Assembly: GCF_034006445.1 (NCBI RefSeq)
Contig: NZ_JAVESS010000001.1
Location: 558,001-622,000 of the forward strand
Source of the DNA: Desulfovibrio sp.
Lineage (GTDB): Bacteria; Desulfobacterota; Desulfovibrionia; Desulfovibrionales; Desulfovibrionaceae
Reading direction: 5' to 3'
Length of the DNA stretch: 64,000 nt
The translations under genes and the position numbers were made by a program. The notes under the pieces are model-generated. The model was not told the DNA's origin. It did no database searches and saw nothing but the letters and a program-made list of their open reading frames with translations. Shown piece after piece: positions 1 to 6,367 of the stretch (position 1 is the first letter of the stretch; the number at the start of each line of letters is the position of its first letter).

Positions 1-1
1 C

Positions 2-628
2 AAAGAGAGGGGGGATAGCGCGCACGCGCACGTAGCACCTTTCGTGCCAGAAATACCCCCGGAACAGTTTCAGGGTGACATTGACGACTTGAGCCCGGCA
101 GAATCGGGAAGTGCTGTACTCGTCCAGCCTTTTTCGGAGCCACCAGCAGATGTATCACAGAGCACAGGGCCGAAACGCACAGACTGCCCGAGCAAAGGCC
201 ATCCGCAGTGGCGGGCATTCATGTCCTGCTGGCAGGTCTACCCCGTACAGCAAGGTCAAGAGGCGGCTTGGCGTGAGTGGATGCGGCTGCATTGCAACGG
301 AACATTGCCGGATGTGTACGCCGTCAGAGATGCAATCCTGACCCTCGCGCAAGAGGACAGCCGATGGCAGCGCGGCAAAATTCCGAACATGGCAAAGTGG
401 CTTAATGGCAAGGGCTGGAACGACACGCCGTTTGTTGAACCGGCACAGCAAGCCAGGGATGGGCCGCCGGTGGCCAGAACACAGGCGCAACGTAACAGGC
501 AGAATCTTGAAGGCATGGCGGCGTTTGTGAGAGCCGCAGACAAGGAGCTTGAACATGGCTACGAAGCAGAGAATCTCAACGGAATTGGCGCGCATGGCCG
601 TAGTTTACCAGCAGGCGTTGGGCGCTGA
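2..628 (+). CDS. Phage replication protein, C-terminal part (5' end outside window)
   Basis: The frame is open from the first bases of the window, so the gene almost certainly begins upstream; the GTG at 44 is only an internal candidate. The visible part has the C-terminal module seen at the end of phage replisome-organiser/DnaT-like proteins: an aromatic segment FMSCWQVYP, then a helix with AAWREW, and an end segment WLNGKGWND. In such proteins this module follows an N-terminal DNA-binding domain, which would lie outside the window. It overlaps the next gene, as expected in a replication cassette. The inferred role is origin recognition or helicase recruitment. The assignment rests on pattern recognition and is moderate. 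Confidence 0.55.
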   Translation, partial: KERGDSAHAHVAPFVPEIPPEQFQGDIDDLSPAESGSAVLVQPFSEPPADVSQSTGPKRTDCPSKGHPQWRAFMSCWQVYPVQQGQEAAWREWMRLHCNGTLPDVYAVRDAILTLAQEDSRWQRGKIPNMAKWLNGKGWNDTPFVEPAQQARDGPPVARTQAQRNRQNLEGMAAFVRAADKELEHGYEAENLNGIGAHGRSLPAGVGR

Positions 629-926
629 CGAACTTAGGGCGCTCGTGGGCACATGGGCTGAGCTTTGCACCGACATTAGCGACGCAGAGTTTATAGCAGC
701 GTGCATGTCTCACATGCGTAAATCCCGGTTCTTCCCCTGCCCTGCTGACGTGTTGCGTGAGTATGCGGAACGGCCTGTGAGGAACGCTTTGCCAGCGCTG
801 CCGGAAGAACCGGAAGATAAAACGCCGCGGCTTGGAAGCCTGGTGCTTGACGCATTCCGTGGTAATCCCGAAGCCCGCGCAGCAGTTGAAAGCATGCGCC
901 AGCGGACAGAGAGGGTCATGCAGTGA
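555..926 (+). CDS. Putative replicative helicase loader/inhibitor-like phage protein
   Basis: A small helical protein of 123 residues. The ATG at 555 is preferred over the TTG at 549 because AAGGAG at 542-547 lies seven bases upstream. Residues about 10-70 (LARMAVVYQQALGADEL ... FFPCPADVLREYAE) resemble the helical domain of phage helicase loader or G39P-like inhibitor proteins, which bind the host or phage DnaB helicase; the phrase FFPCPADVLRE is typical of that group. The C-terminal third is charged and probably flexible. It lies between a replication initiator-like gene and a RusA resolvase and overlaps both, which supports a replication role. There is no catalytic motif, so the exact function is inferred. 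Confidence 0.5.
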   Translation: MATKQRISTELARMAVVYQQALGADELRALVGTWAELCTDISDAEFIAACMSHMRKSRFFPCPADVLREYAERPVRNALPALPEEPEDKTPRLGSLVLDAFRGNPEARAAVESMRQRTERVMQ

Positions 927-1348
927 AAATCACCGTCAAAATCGTACCCAAGGCCCAGATGCGCGCCCGGCATGGCGTGGTGAATGGTTTTTCTCGGACG
1001 TACAAAGACAAGCGCCAGGTAGTCGAAGAAGAGGCGCTAATGGCCCTGCTCGGCCCATATCAGCCTGCTCAGCCCATGCAGGGGCAATTGCTCCTGGGTG
1101 TGAAGGCGTACATGCCGATTCCAGCCAGCAAGACAAAGACGTTCAAGACGTTGGCCAGAAAAGGCGTCGTGCGCCCCACCACAAAGCCCGACCTGGACAA
1201 CCTGTTGAAGCACGTCAAAGACTGCCTGTCCAAGCTGCGTTTCTGGGGTGATGACAAGCTTGTGGTGGGTTACCTGCCGCACACCGGGAAATACTACTCC
1301 GACGAACCACGTTGGGAGATTGAAATTCTGGAGTGCCCGCATGTTTGA
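923..1348 (+). CDS. rusA: RusA-family Holliday junction resolvase
   Basis: A 141-residue protein of the RusA family, which cuts four-way DNA junctions as a Mg2+-dependent homodimer and resolves recombination or replication intermediates of phage DNA. The acidic catalytic cluster is visible: KPDLDNLLKHVKD (Asp90, Asp92, Asp100) and WGDDK (Asp110/111). Length matches the family's usual 115-145 residues. The start is a GTG at 923 that overlaps the TGA of the preceding gene, indicating translational coupling. It sits in the replication segment of the prophage. No key residue appears to be missing. Confidence 0.85.
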   Translation: MKITVKIVPKAQMRARHGVVNGFSRTYKDKRQVVEEEALMALLGPYQPAQPMQGQLLLGVKAYMPIPASKTKTFKTLARKGVVRPTTKPDLDNLLKHVKDCLSKLRFWGDDKLVVGYLPHTGKYYSDEPRWEIEILECPHV

Positions 1349-1541
1349 TTACGAATATCCAGCCCCGGTGGTTGTTGAGGCAGAGCCACGGCCAGTAAGG
1401 CTCGTTGGCGTCGGCGTCAAATTTGAGCGGACCCGGCGCATCACAGGCTATCTTGTGGGGACCTTGGACAGGTTCAACGATGCCAAGCGCGCAGAAGAAA
1501 GGGATCGCGTAAAGCATGGGCTGGGCCGGGAGGAAGTATGA
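1341..1541 (+). CDS. Small phage protein resembling the C-terminal tail of anaerobic ribonucleotide reductase (NrdD)
   Basis: A 66-residue protein; the ATG at 1341 overlaps the end of rusA. Its second half (RRITGYLVGTLDRFNDAKR, then AEERDRVKH) closely follows the pattern at the extreme C-terminus of class III ribonucleotide reductase NrdD, where RxTGYL...WN.GK..E..DRV precedes or surrounds the glycyl-radical region. The zinc-binding cysteines and the GF radical loop of true NrdD are absent, so it cannot be the enzyme. Similar miniature NrdD-tail proteins occur in phage replication cassettes. Its role is unknown; it might bind the reductase, its activase or another nucleotide-pool protein. Confidence 0.45.
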   Translation: MFDYEYPAPVVVEAEPRPVRLVGVGVKFERTRRITGYLVGTLDRFNDAKRAEERDRVKHGLGREEV

Positions 1542-1759
1542 GTATGACGACTGAGCAACGACAGGCCCAGGTAAGCTATGTGCCGAAAATACTGCGCAAC
1601 ATGGCCGAAATCTGCGAAGAAATGGGCGTGGGCGAGAAGACCGTAAAGGTGTGGATCAAAAAAGGCGCGCCCATCGCTGTTGAAGGCGACGGGCGTAAGC
1701 TACGATATAGCGCAGAGATGGCTAGGCTTCAGGCGTGGAGGGAAGCCCCCATGCTATAG
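1538..1759 (+). CDS. Small helix-turn-helix DNA-binding protein
   Basis: A 73-residue protein with a MerR/excisionase-type helix-turn-helix: MAEICEEMGVGEKTVKVWIK followed by a basic wing (GAPIAVEGDGRKLRY). Such proteins in phages act as excisionases, small regulators or Nu1-like DNA-binding subunits. The ATG at 1538 overlaps the previous stop; a second ATG at 1544 is also possible, because the GGAGG at 1529-1533 lies 4 bases from the first and 10 from the second. It is the last gene of the replication run and is followed by a convergent minus-strand gene. Whether it is an excisionase cannot be decided without the integrase. Confidence 0.55.
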   Translation: MSMTTEQRQAQVSYVPKILRNMAEICEEMGVGEKTVKVWIKKGAPIAVEGDGRKLRYSAEMARLQAWREAPML

Positions 1760-1764
1760 TGTCA

Positions 1765-2252
1765 CTAGCCTTCATCAATAAATTTTAGTTCTTCAAGTTT
1801 AATTAAAATTGCATCTATATTGTTTTTATTTTCGTGATATTTTTTATTCCTTGATGTAAAATCATTAGCATCAAGTTCTATTGATTTATAAATATTGTTA
1901 ATCTGCGCAATATATTTCTGAGCAAGTAGTGAGTTTTTAGAGTATAAAAATTGCTTTTTGCTATATAATATTGCTGTTCTATATTATTTTTTGCCAGCAA
2001 TGCAGACTCAGTATTTGCATCAGCGCTTCTTTTCAGTTCTTCGCGTGTTTCTGAAAGTTCTTGACGTTGAAGTTTAAGCTCTTCATTTTGAAAATATATG
2101 GCGACCATCATCCCCAAAAAAGCCAGCCCGGTAAAAAGAGATTCGATTGATTCTACATTTTTACCATTTTCCTTACTTAGCTCTGTAAGGCCGCCACTCC
2201 ACAACCATAAAGCGATAATCCCGACCCCAATTAAGAAGAAAATAACCTTCAT
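1765..2252 (-). pseudogene. Frameshifted abortive-infection-like (putAbiC-type) membrane protein
   Basis: The intact frame from 2252 gives an N-terminal hydrophobic segment (residues 3-19), a second membrane segment and a helix: SLFTGLAFLGMMVAIYF followed by QNEELKLQRQELSETREEL (about 38-72). It ends at 1878 after a tail unlike the rest. In the -1 frame the coding signal continues from about 1960 to a stop at 1765-1767 with a Lys/Asn/Ile-rich helix. The switch must lie below the stop at 1984-1986; the only run of five identical bases there is T5 at 1955-1959. One added base gives a 162-residue protein. The TM-coiled-coil core matches the chromosomal protein at 57734-58567. AT-rich, unlike its neighbours, so probably an acquired moron. 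Confidence 0.6.
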
Positions 2253-2298
2253 GATTATCCTTGCTTTTTTTGAATAATTAAAATCCTGTCAACCCCTC

Positions 2299-2335
2299 CC
2301 CAGATACTCCTCAGACCTTCCCAGATACTCCTCAG
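2299..2335. repeat. Two 16-bp direct repeats with a 21-bp period
   Basis: CCCAGATACTCCTCAG occurs at 2299-2314 and again at 2320-2335, exactly 21 bp (two helical turns) apart. They lie between the start of the minus-strand gene (2252) and the lysis gene (2390), where a regulator could bind both copies on one DNA face. No clear -10/-35 pair is seen with them. A regulatory role is inference. Confidence 0.6.
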
Positions 2336-2389
2336 TCCGTCCAGTCTAAAATGCCATGCTACGCTTTCTCCCAAACAGGAGCGTAAGCC

Positions 2390-2938
2390 GTGGCAAAGAT
2401 CCCCTACAAAAAATCCCCCGGAGTAATCGCAGGTGTGGCGCTGATCACCATGCTTGTGTTTTACGGCGTGAGCCCCGACACCGCGCAGGATACCGCCCAG
2501 CAGGCAATCACTACCGTTGAGCAGTTCGAGGGCTACGTTCCTGAAGCCTACCAAGATCCTGTAGGCATCTGGACGCGCTGCTACGGCGACACGACCAATG
2601 TTACCCCCGGCGCTACTTACAGTGCTGAGGAATGTGCCCGCAGTCTCAACGACCATCTTGTCGAGACCTCCCGCCCTGCCATGCGCTGTGTGCCGTCTCT
2701 GGCGAAGCAGCATCCTAAAATAATAGTGGCCATGCTCGACATGGCGTACAATATCGGCCCCACAGCGTTCTGCAAATCAAGCGTAGCTCGTTACGCCAAT
2801 GCAGGCGATTGGGCCGCTGCCTGCCGTCGTATCTCTGAAATTTACACCACTGCTAAAGGCGTTTTGTTACGCGGTCTTGTCGTGCGCCGCACGGCTGAAT
2901 CTCAAATGTGTCTGGAAGGACTCAAGGAGGGGCGTTGA
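2390..2938 (+). CDS. Phage endolysin, GH24 lysozyme with signal-anchor N-terminus
   Basis: A 182-residue muramidase of the T4/lambdoid GH24 family that cleaves the MurNAc-GlcNAc bond of peptidoglycan during lysis. The catalytic triad has exact family spacing: Glu47 (FEG), eight residues, Asp56 (YQDP), five residues, Thr62. Residues 11-27 form one weakly hydrophobic segment with Gly and Ala but no cleavage site, as in signal-anchor-release endolysins such as P21 R: exported by Sec, tethered, then released when the membrane is depolarised. Start is a GTG at 2390 with AGGAG at 2377-2381. The two small membrane proteins after it complete the lysis cassette. Confidence 0.88.
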   Translation: MAKIPYKKSPGVIAGVALITMLVFYGVSPDTAQDTAQQAITTVEQFEGYVPEAYQDPVGIWTRCYGDTTNVTPGATYSAEECARSLNDHLVETSRPAMRCVPSLAKQHPKIIVAMLDMAYNIGPTAFCKSSVARYANAGDWAAACRRISEIYTTAKGVLLRGLVVRRTAESQMCLEGLKEGR

Positions 2939-2939
2939 C

Positions 2940-3242
2940 ATGCCTATTTGGCTGCTTGGTTTGGTCAAATATCTGCCCGGCATAGGGGCGCTCATCGACA
3001 AATTTGTAGGTGGCGATGCTGAAGCAGAAAAGATACGCGCCCAGGTCGAACTCGTGGAGGCTGAAGCATTCAAGCGCGGGCGTATCGCACCTCGCTACAT
3101 GAAGGGCTACGTCATGATTGGTGCGTTTGCCCTGGTTGTCGCTTTGATACTCGCCTCCGCTTTTTTCCCTGAAGCTTCCAGTGTGGCTGATGCCGTGGTG
3201 GACAGTGTCGCTCGGGCTGGAAAGGCTCTGGTGGGGTTCTAG
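2940..3242 (+). CDS. Putative holin (GTA_holin_3TM-like membrane protein)
   Basis: A 100-residue membrane protein; the ATG at 2940 follows a strong AAGGAGG at 2923-2929. A hydrophobic N-terminus (MPIWLLGLVKYLPGIGALI), a charged helical middle (EAEKIRAQVELVEAEAFKRG) and the segment IAPRYMKGYVMIGAFALVVALILASAF recall the three-TM holins associated with gene transfer agents and podoviruses. It follows the endolysin with almost no gap. A holin would depolarise or perforate the inner membrane, which would release the signal-anchored endolysin. The family link is by layout and motif, so the call is probable, not certain. Confidence 0.6.
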   Translation: MPIWLLGLVKYLPGIGALIDKFVGGDAEAEKIRAQVELVEAEAFKRGRIAPRYMKGYVMIGAFALVVALILASAFFPEASSVADAVVDSVARAGKALVGF

Positions 3243-3244
3243 TC

Positions 3245-3442
3245 GTGACCGTCGATATTTGGGACGTGCTGCAAATCCTCACCCCTTTGGCCGTCACTGT
3301 TGTGGGTTGGGGCGTCCGGCTCATTTGGAGCGAGATAAAGTCACAGCGCGCCGAACTGCGCGAGTACGTGCGTCAGGAGACGTGCAAGGCTCACCGCGAA
3401 CATTTTCAGCGCCAGATTGAGGCGTTGCGCAAGGATATGTGA
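3245..3442 (+). CDS. Small single-TM lysis-module protein
   Basis: A 65-residue protein starting at a GTG (3245), two bases after the holin-like gene. Residues about 8-28 form one membrane span (LQILTPLAVTVVGWGVRLIW) followed by a charged helix (SEIKSQRAELREYVRQE). This layout suits an inner-membrane spanin-like or antiholin-like component, but there is no lipobox or partner lipoprotein to prove it. It overlaps the terminase small subunit start (TGATG). Confidence 0.5.
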   Translation: MTVDIWDVLQILTPLAVTVVGWGVRLIWSEIKSQRAELREYVRQETCKAHREHFQRQIEALRKDM

Positions 3443-3933
3443 TGGCAGCGAAGCTTACCACAAAGCAGGCCGAATTTGTGCGGCAGTACCTGGTGGACTT
3501 GAATGCCACACAGGCCGCTATTCGTGCGGGGTATAGCGAAAAAACTGCCTACCGCATCGGTGCCGAGCTACTTCAGAAAACTTCAGTTGCCAACGCCGTT
3601 GCAACAGCCCAGGCGAAGCGGGAGCAGCGCACAGAGATAACCCAGGACCGCGTGGTGGCTGAACTGGCGAAAATAGCCTTTGGCAGCGCCCGTGATGTCA
3701 TGGAGTGGGGCCCGGACGGTGTCATACTCAAAGACAGCGCCGAATTAACGGACGACCAGGCGGCAGGCGTTGCTGAGGTGAGCGAAAGCACAACCAAGGA
3801 CGGCGGCAGCCTCAAGCTCAAGCGGCACGACAAGGTCAAGGCGTTGGAACTGCTTGGGCGTCACCTCGGCATGTTCACGGACAAGGTTAAGAATGAAATA
3901 ACCGGCGGGATTGCAATCACATGGCAGGATTAA
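3442..3933 (+). CDS. terS: Terminase small subunit
   Basis: A 163-residue protein of the Terminase_2 type. The N-terminal helix-turn-helix has the family signature: LTTKQAEFVRQYLVDLNATQ, then AAIRAGYSEKTAYRIGAELL. The C-terminal half contains ALELLGRHLGMFTDK, also typical. The ATG at 3442 is preferred over the GTG at 3439; AAGGA at 3431-3435 lies six bases upstream. The small subunit binds the packaging site and regulates the large subunit's ATPase. It overlaps terL by 13 bases. Confidence 0.88.
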   Translation: MAAKLTTKQAEFVRQYLVDLNATQAAIRAGYSEKTAYRIGAELLQKTSVANAVATAQAKREQRTEITQDRVVAELAKIAFGSARDVMEWGPDGVILKDSAELTDDQAAGVAEVSESTTKDGGSLKLKRHDKVKALELLGRHLGMFTDKVKNEITGGIAITWQD

Positions 3934-5276
3934 AGGTCACTATCCCCTATCGCCCGCGCTATCCGCAGGTACACGAAAGGCTTGAGACCCACCGCTTTGC
4001 CGTTCTTGTTGCCCATCGCCGCTTCGGCAAGACTGTACTGGCCGTCAATCACCTGCTCAAAGCCGCTGTACGCTGCCCTCTGGAGCGTGGTTCCTATGGT
4101 TATGTGGCTCCATTCCGCACCCAGGCCAAACAAATAGCCTGGGCCTACCTCAAGCACTACAGCGCGCCTATTCCCGGCGTGATGGTCAATGAGTCTGAGT
4201 TGTCCGTGACGCTGCCAAATGGTGCACGCATTCGACTTTTTGGGGCAGACAACCCTGACGCCCTGCGCGGCCTCTATTTTGACGGTGTGGTGCTGGACGA
4301 AGTGGCACAGATGCGGCGCGAGGTCTGGCAAGAAATCATCCGGCCCGAACTGGCTGACCGTAATGGTTGGGCCGTGTTCATCGGTACGCCCAAGGGCGTT
4401 AACCTGTTCCATGAACTTTTTGTGCAGGCTCAAAAGGACACCAGCAGGCAATGGACGGCCCTAGTTTTTCGAGTGGGGGACACCGACGCACTGTCTGCCA
4501 CCGAGGTTGAACAGTTACGGGCAGAAATGAGCGAAGGCACATTTCGTCAGGAATTTCTTTGCGACTTTTCCGCTTCATCCGACGACGTGCTCATCACCAT
4601 TGACGAAGCCACAGAGTCCAGCCAACGGGCGTATCTACCCACGGCCTACCAGTCCATGCCCTTGGTAATGGGGGTGGATGTGGCGCGCTTTGGTGGTGAC
4701 AGGACGGTTATTTTCCCCCGTCGCGGGTTGGTGGCATCTGCTCCAATTATCGTGGCCAAACTGAACAATGTGGAAGTGGCGAACAGGGTCATTAGCCTTT
4801 ACCACCAAATGCGGCCGCACAGTATCTTTGTGGACGCCGGGCAGGGCCAGGGCGTTATCGACATCCTGCGCCAGGCTTTGCCTTGCGTGTACGAGATACC
4901 TTTTGGCGGGTCTGCGCTTGATGCGGCGAAGTTTTACAATCGTCGTTCTGAAATGTGGTTCCTCTTGCGGGAATGGATCAGGGCTGGCGGGGCTACCCCA
5001 AAGGTAGACGGTCTTGTGGGTGAACTGTCTTCACCGCTCTACAGCTACGACGCCAAGGGACGCATATCTCTTGAAAAGAAAGAGGACATCAAAGACCGGC
5101 TCGGGCGCTCCCCTGACCTGGCCGATGCTCTGGCGCTGACCTTTGCCATGCCTGTACTGCCGGAATCACACGGCAGGCAGGAATATGCAGATCGGCAAGC
5201 CAATGTCCTCATGGAATACAACGATCTTTCCAACGGTGGAGGCTATGCGGATGGGATTTCACAGTCTCTCATCTGA
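3921..5276 (+). CDS. terL: Terminase large subunit
   Basis: A 451-residue packaging motor protein. The ATPase domain shows a Walker A loop AHRRFGKT (31-38) and Walker B VVLDE (about 123-127), with a following IGTPKG coupling segment. The C-terminal RNase H-like nuclease shows GVDVARFGGD (about 251-260), a central VDAG segment and SPDLADALALTFA (about 397-409), which carry the metal-binding acidic residues. Together they cut concatemeric phage DNA and drive it into proheads. Length and domain order are normal. It starts inside the terS end and the next gene starts within its 3' end. Confidence 0.93.
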   Translation: MAGLKVTIPYRPRYPQVHERLETHRFAVLVAHRRFGKTVLAVNHLLKAAVRCPLERGSYGYVAPFRTQAKQIAWAYLKHYSAPIPGVMVNESELSVTLPNGARIRLFGADNPDALRGLYFDGVVLDEVAQMRREVWQEIIRPELADRNGWAVFIGTPKGVNLFHELFVQAQKDTSRQWTALVFRVGDTDALSATEVEQLRAEMSEGTFRQEFLCDFSASSDDVLITIDEATESSQRAYLPTAYQSMPLVMGVDVARFGGDRTVIFPRRGLVASAPIIVAKLNNVEVANRVISLYHQMRPHSIFVDAGQGQGVIDILRQALPCVYEIPFGGSALDAAKFYNRRSEMWFLLREWIRAGGATPKVDGLVGELSSPLYSYDAKGRISLEKKEDIKDRLGRSPDLADALALTFAMPVLPESHGRQEYADRQANVLMEYNDLSNGGGYADGISQSLI

Positions 5277-5793
5277 ATTCTATTGCCGCTGGTACACGGG
5301 CGACGATAGCGGGCTTGACGACGATAGCCTGATCTTTGCCCTGGAGCTGATGGTGGCCTCTGGCTACGCGCAGACCGTGCTGTATGACCGGGAGTATCCG
5401 CCGGAACCTGCCGAATGGCTGAGCTTCTGCCAGCAGCCGAAGTTTTTGTTTTTCATGCTCTATGACGCAGCGCAGCATGTGCCCATTGCCATTGTGTGGC
5501 TTGAGATGTGTACGAGTACAGGCGCTCAGCGCTTCGTCCATTTCTGTTCATTCAAGACAGGCAGGCGCGAGCAGTTTGTGGCGGGTGGCAGGGCTTTATT
5601 TGCCTGGGTTGGCGAAGCGGCGGGTATCAGGCAACTCATCGGCGTTACCCCGGCCTGTTACCGCCATGCTCTGGCGCTGGTGTATGACATCGGTTTTTCA
5701 AAGGTGGCACGACTGGAAAAGGCGGTTTTCTGCCTTGGCAAAAATCGGGATGCCATTTTGACAGTCAGTAATCTTTCGACCTTGCGAGGATAG
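5251..5793 (+). CDS. GNAT-fold-like phage protein of unknown role
   Basis: The ATG at 5251 is chosen because GGTGGAGG at 5235-5242 lies eight bases away; the gene then overlaps terL by 26 bases and encodes 180 residues. The C-terminal half has an alternating strand-helix layout ending GVTPACYRHALALVYDIGF and SKVARLEKAVF, resembling the acetyl-CoA-binding half of GNAT acetyltransferases and of small GNAT-like proteins found beside podovirus head genes. The Q/RxxGxG/A pyrophosphate loop is not obvious, so activity is doubtful. Position between terminase and connector suggests a head-module accessory or a host-modifying protein. Confidence 0.4.
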   Translation: MGFHSLSSEFYCRWYTGDDSGLDDDSLIFALELMVASGYAQTVLYDREYPPEPAEWLSFCQQPKFLFFMLYDAAQHVPIAIVWLEMCTSTGAQRFVHFCSFKTGRREQFVAGGRALFAWVGEAAGIRQLIGVTPACYRHALALVYDIGFSKVARLEKAVFCLGKNRDAILTVSNLSTLRG

Positions 5794-5797
5794 ACAT

Positions 5798-6034
5798 ATG
5801 GGCGGTGGAGGCGGTGGCGGTAAAGGCGGTGGGAGCGACAACAGTGCGGCTCTGTATGCGCAGCAACAGGCGGACCTTGCCCGGCAAAAGGCCGAGCAGG
5901 AAGCCAAGGAAACGGCAATCGCTGAAGCTGAACAGAAGAGGCGCGACGAGCTGCGCAAGCAGATGCTGGGGCAGCGTGACGTGCTGGCAGACGACGAAAA
6001 GGACGCGGCAGTACAGCAGAACCAGCTGGGGTGA
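5798..6034 (+). CDS. Glycine-leader, coiled-coil small phage protein
   Basis: A 78-residue protein with a striking N-terminus (MGGGGGGGKGGGS) followed by a continuous Gln/Glu/Lys/Ala-rich helix that should form a coiled coil (about 20-65). GCGAGGA at 5784-5790 supports the ATG at 5798. It is the first of two short helical proteins directly before the connector. Family not recognised; a structural or assembly helper of the head-tail module is inferred from position only. Confidence 0.6.
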   Translation: MGGGGGGGKGGGSDNSAALYAQQQADLARQKAEQEAKETAIAEAEQKRRDELRKQMLGQRDVLADDEKDAAVQQNQLG

Positions 6035-6037
6035 CAT

Positions 6038-6367
6038 ATGGGAACTGAACTCGCCATAGGGGCTGCGGCCATGCTGGCTTCGGGCCTGATTTCCTACGCG
6101 GTGACACCCAAGTCGCCGTCTATGGACATGACCAATTACGATCTGTTGCGCCAGACGCAGGAACAGGCGGACGCGGAAAGCGAGGCGGCCAAGGCCCGCA
6201 TTGAAGAGGCCCGCAAGCGAGAAGAACTGCGTACGCAACAGATGTACGGCAAGGACATCATGACCTCGGAAGTGGGCGCGGACGTGGACAAGGTCGGCAT
6301 CAAGAACCAGGTGCTCGGCAATAAAGATGATACGGACGATACAGAAGATTCGTCCAAGGCGGTTTAA
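6038..6367 (+). CDS. Small phage protein with N-terminal hydrophobic segment and coiled coil
   Basis: A 109-residue protein. Residues 4-22 (ELAIGAAAMLASGLISYAV) are hydrophobic, then a charged helix rich in Glu, Ala and Arg (about 40-70) and an acidic tail. There is no lipobox. It overlaps nothing and ends one base before the connector gene. Not recognised; it may be a minor virion or membrane-associated component. Confidence 0.6.
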   Translation: MGTELAIGAAAMLASGLISYAVTPKSPSMDMTNYDLLRQTQEQADAESEAAKARIEEARKREELRTQQMYGKDIMTSEVGADVDKVGIKNQVLGNKDDTDDTEDSSKAV

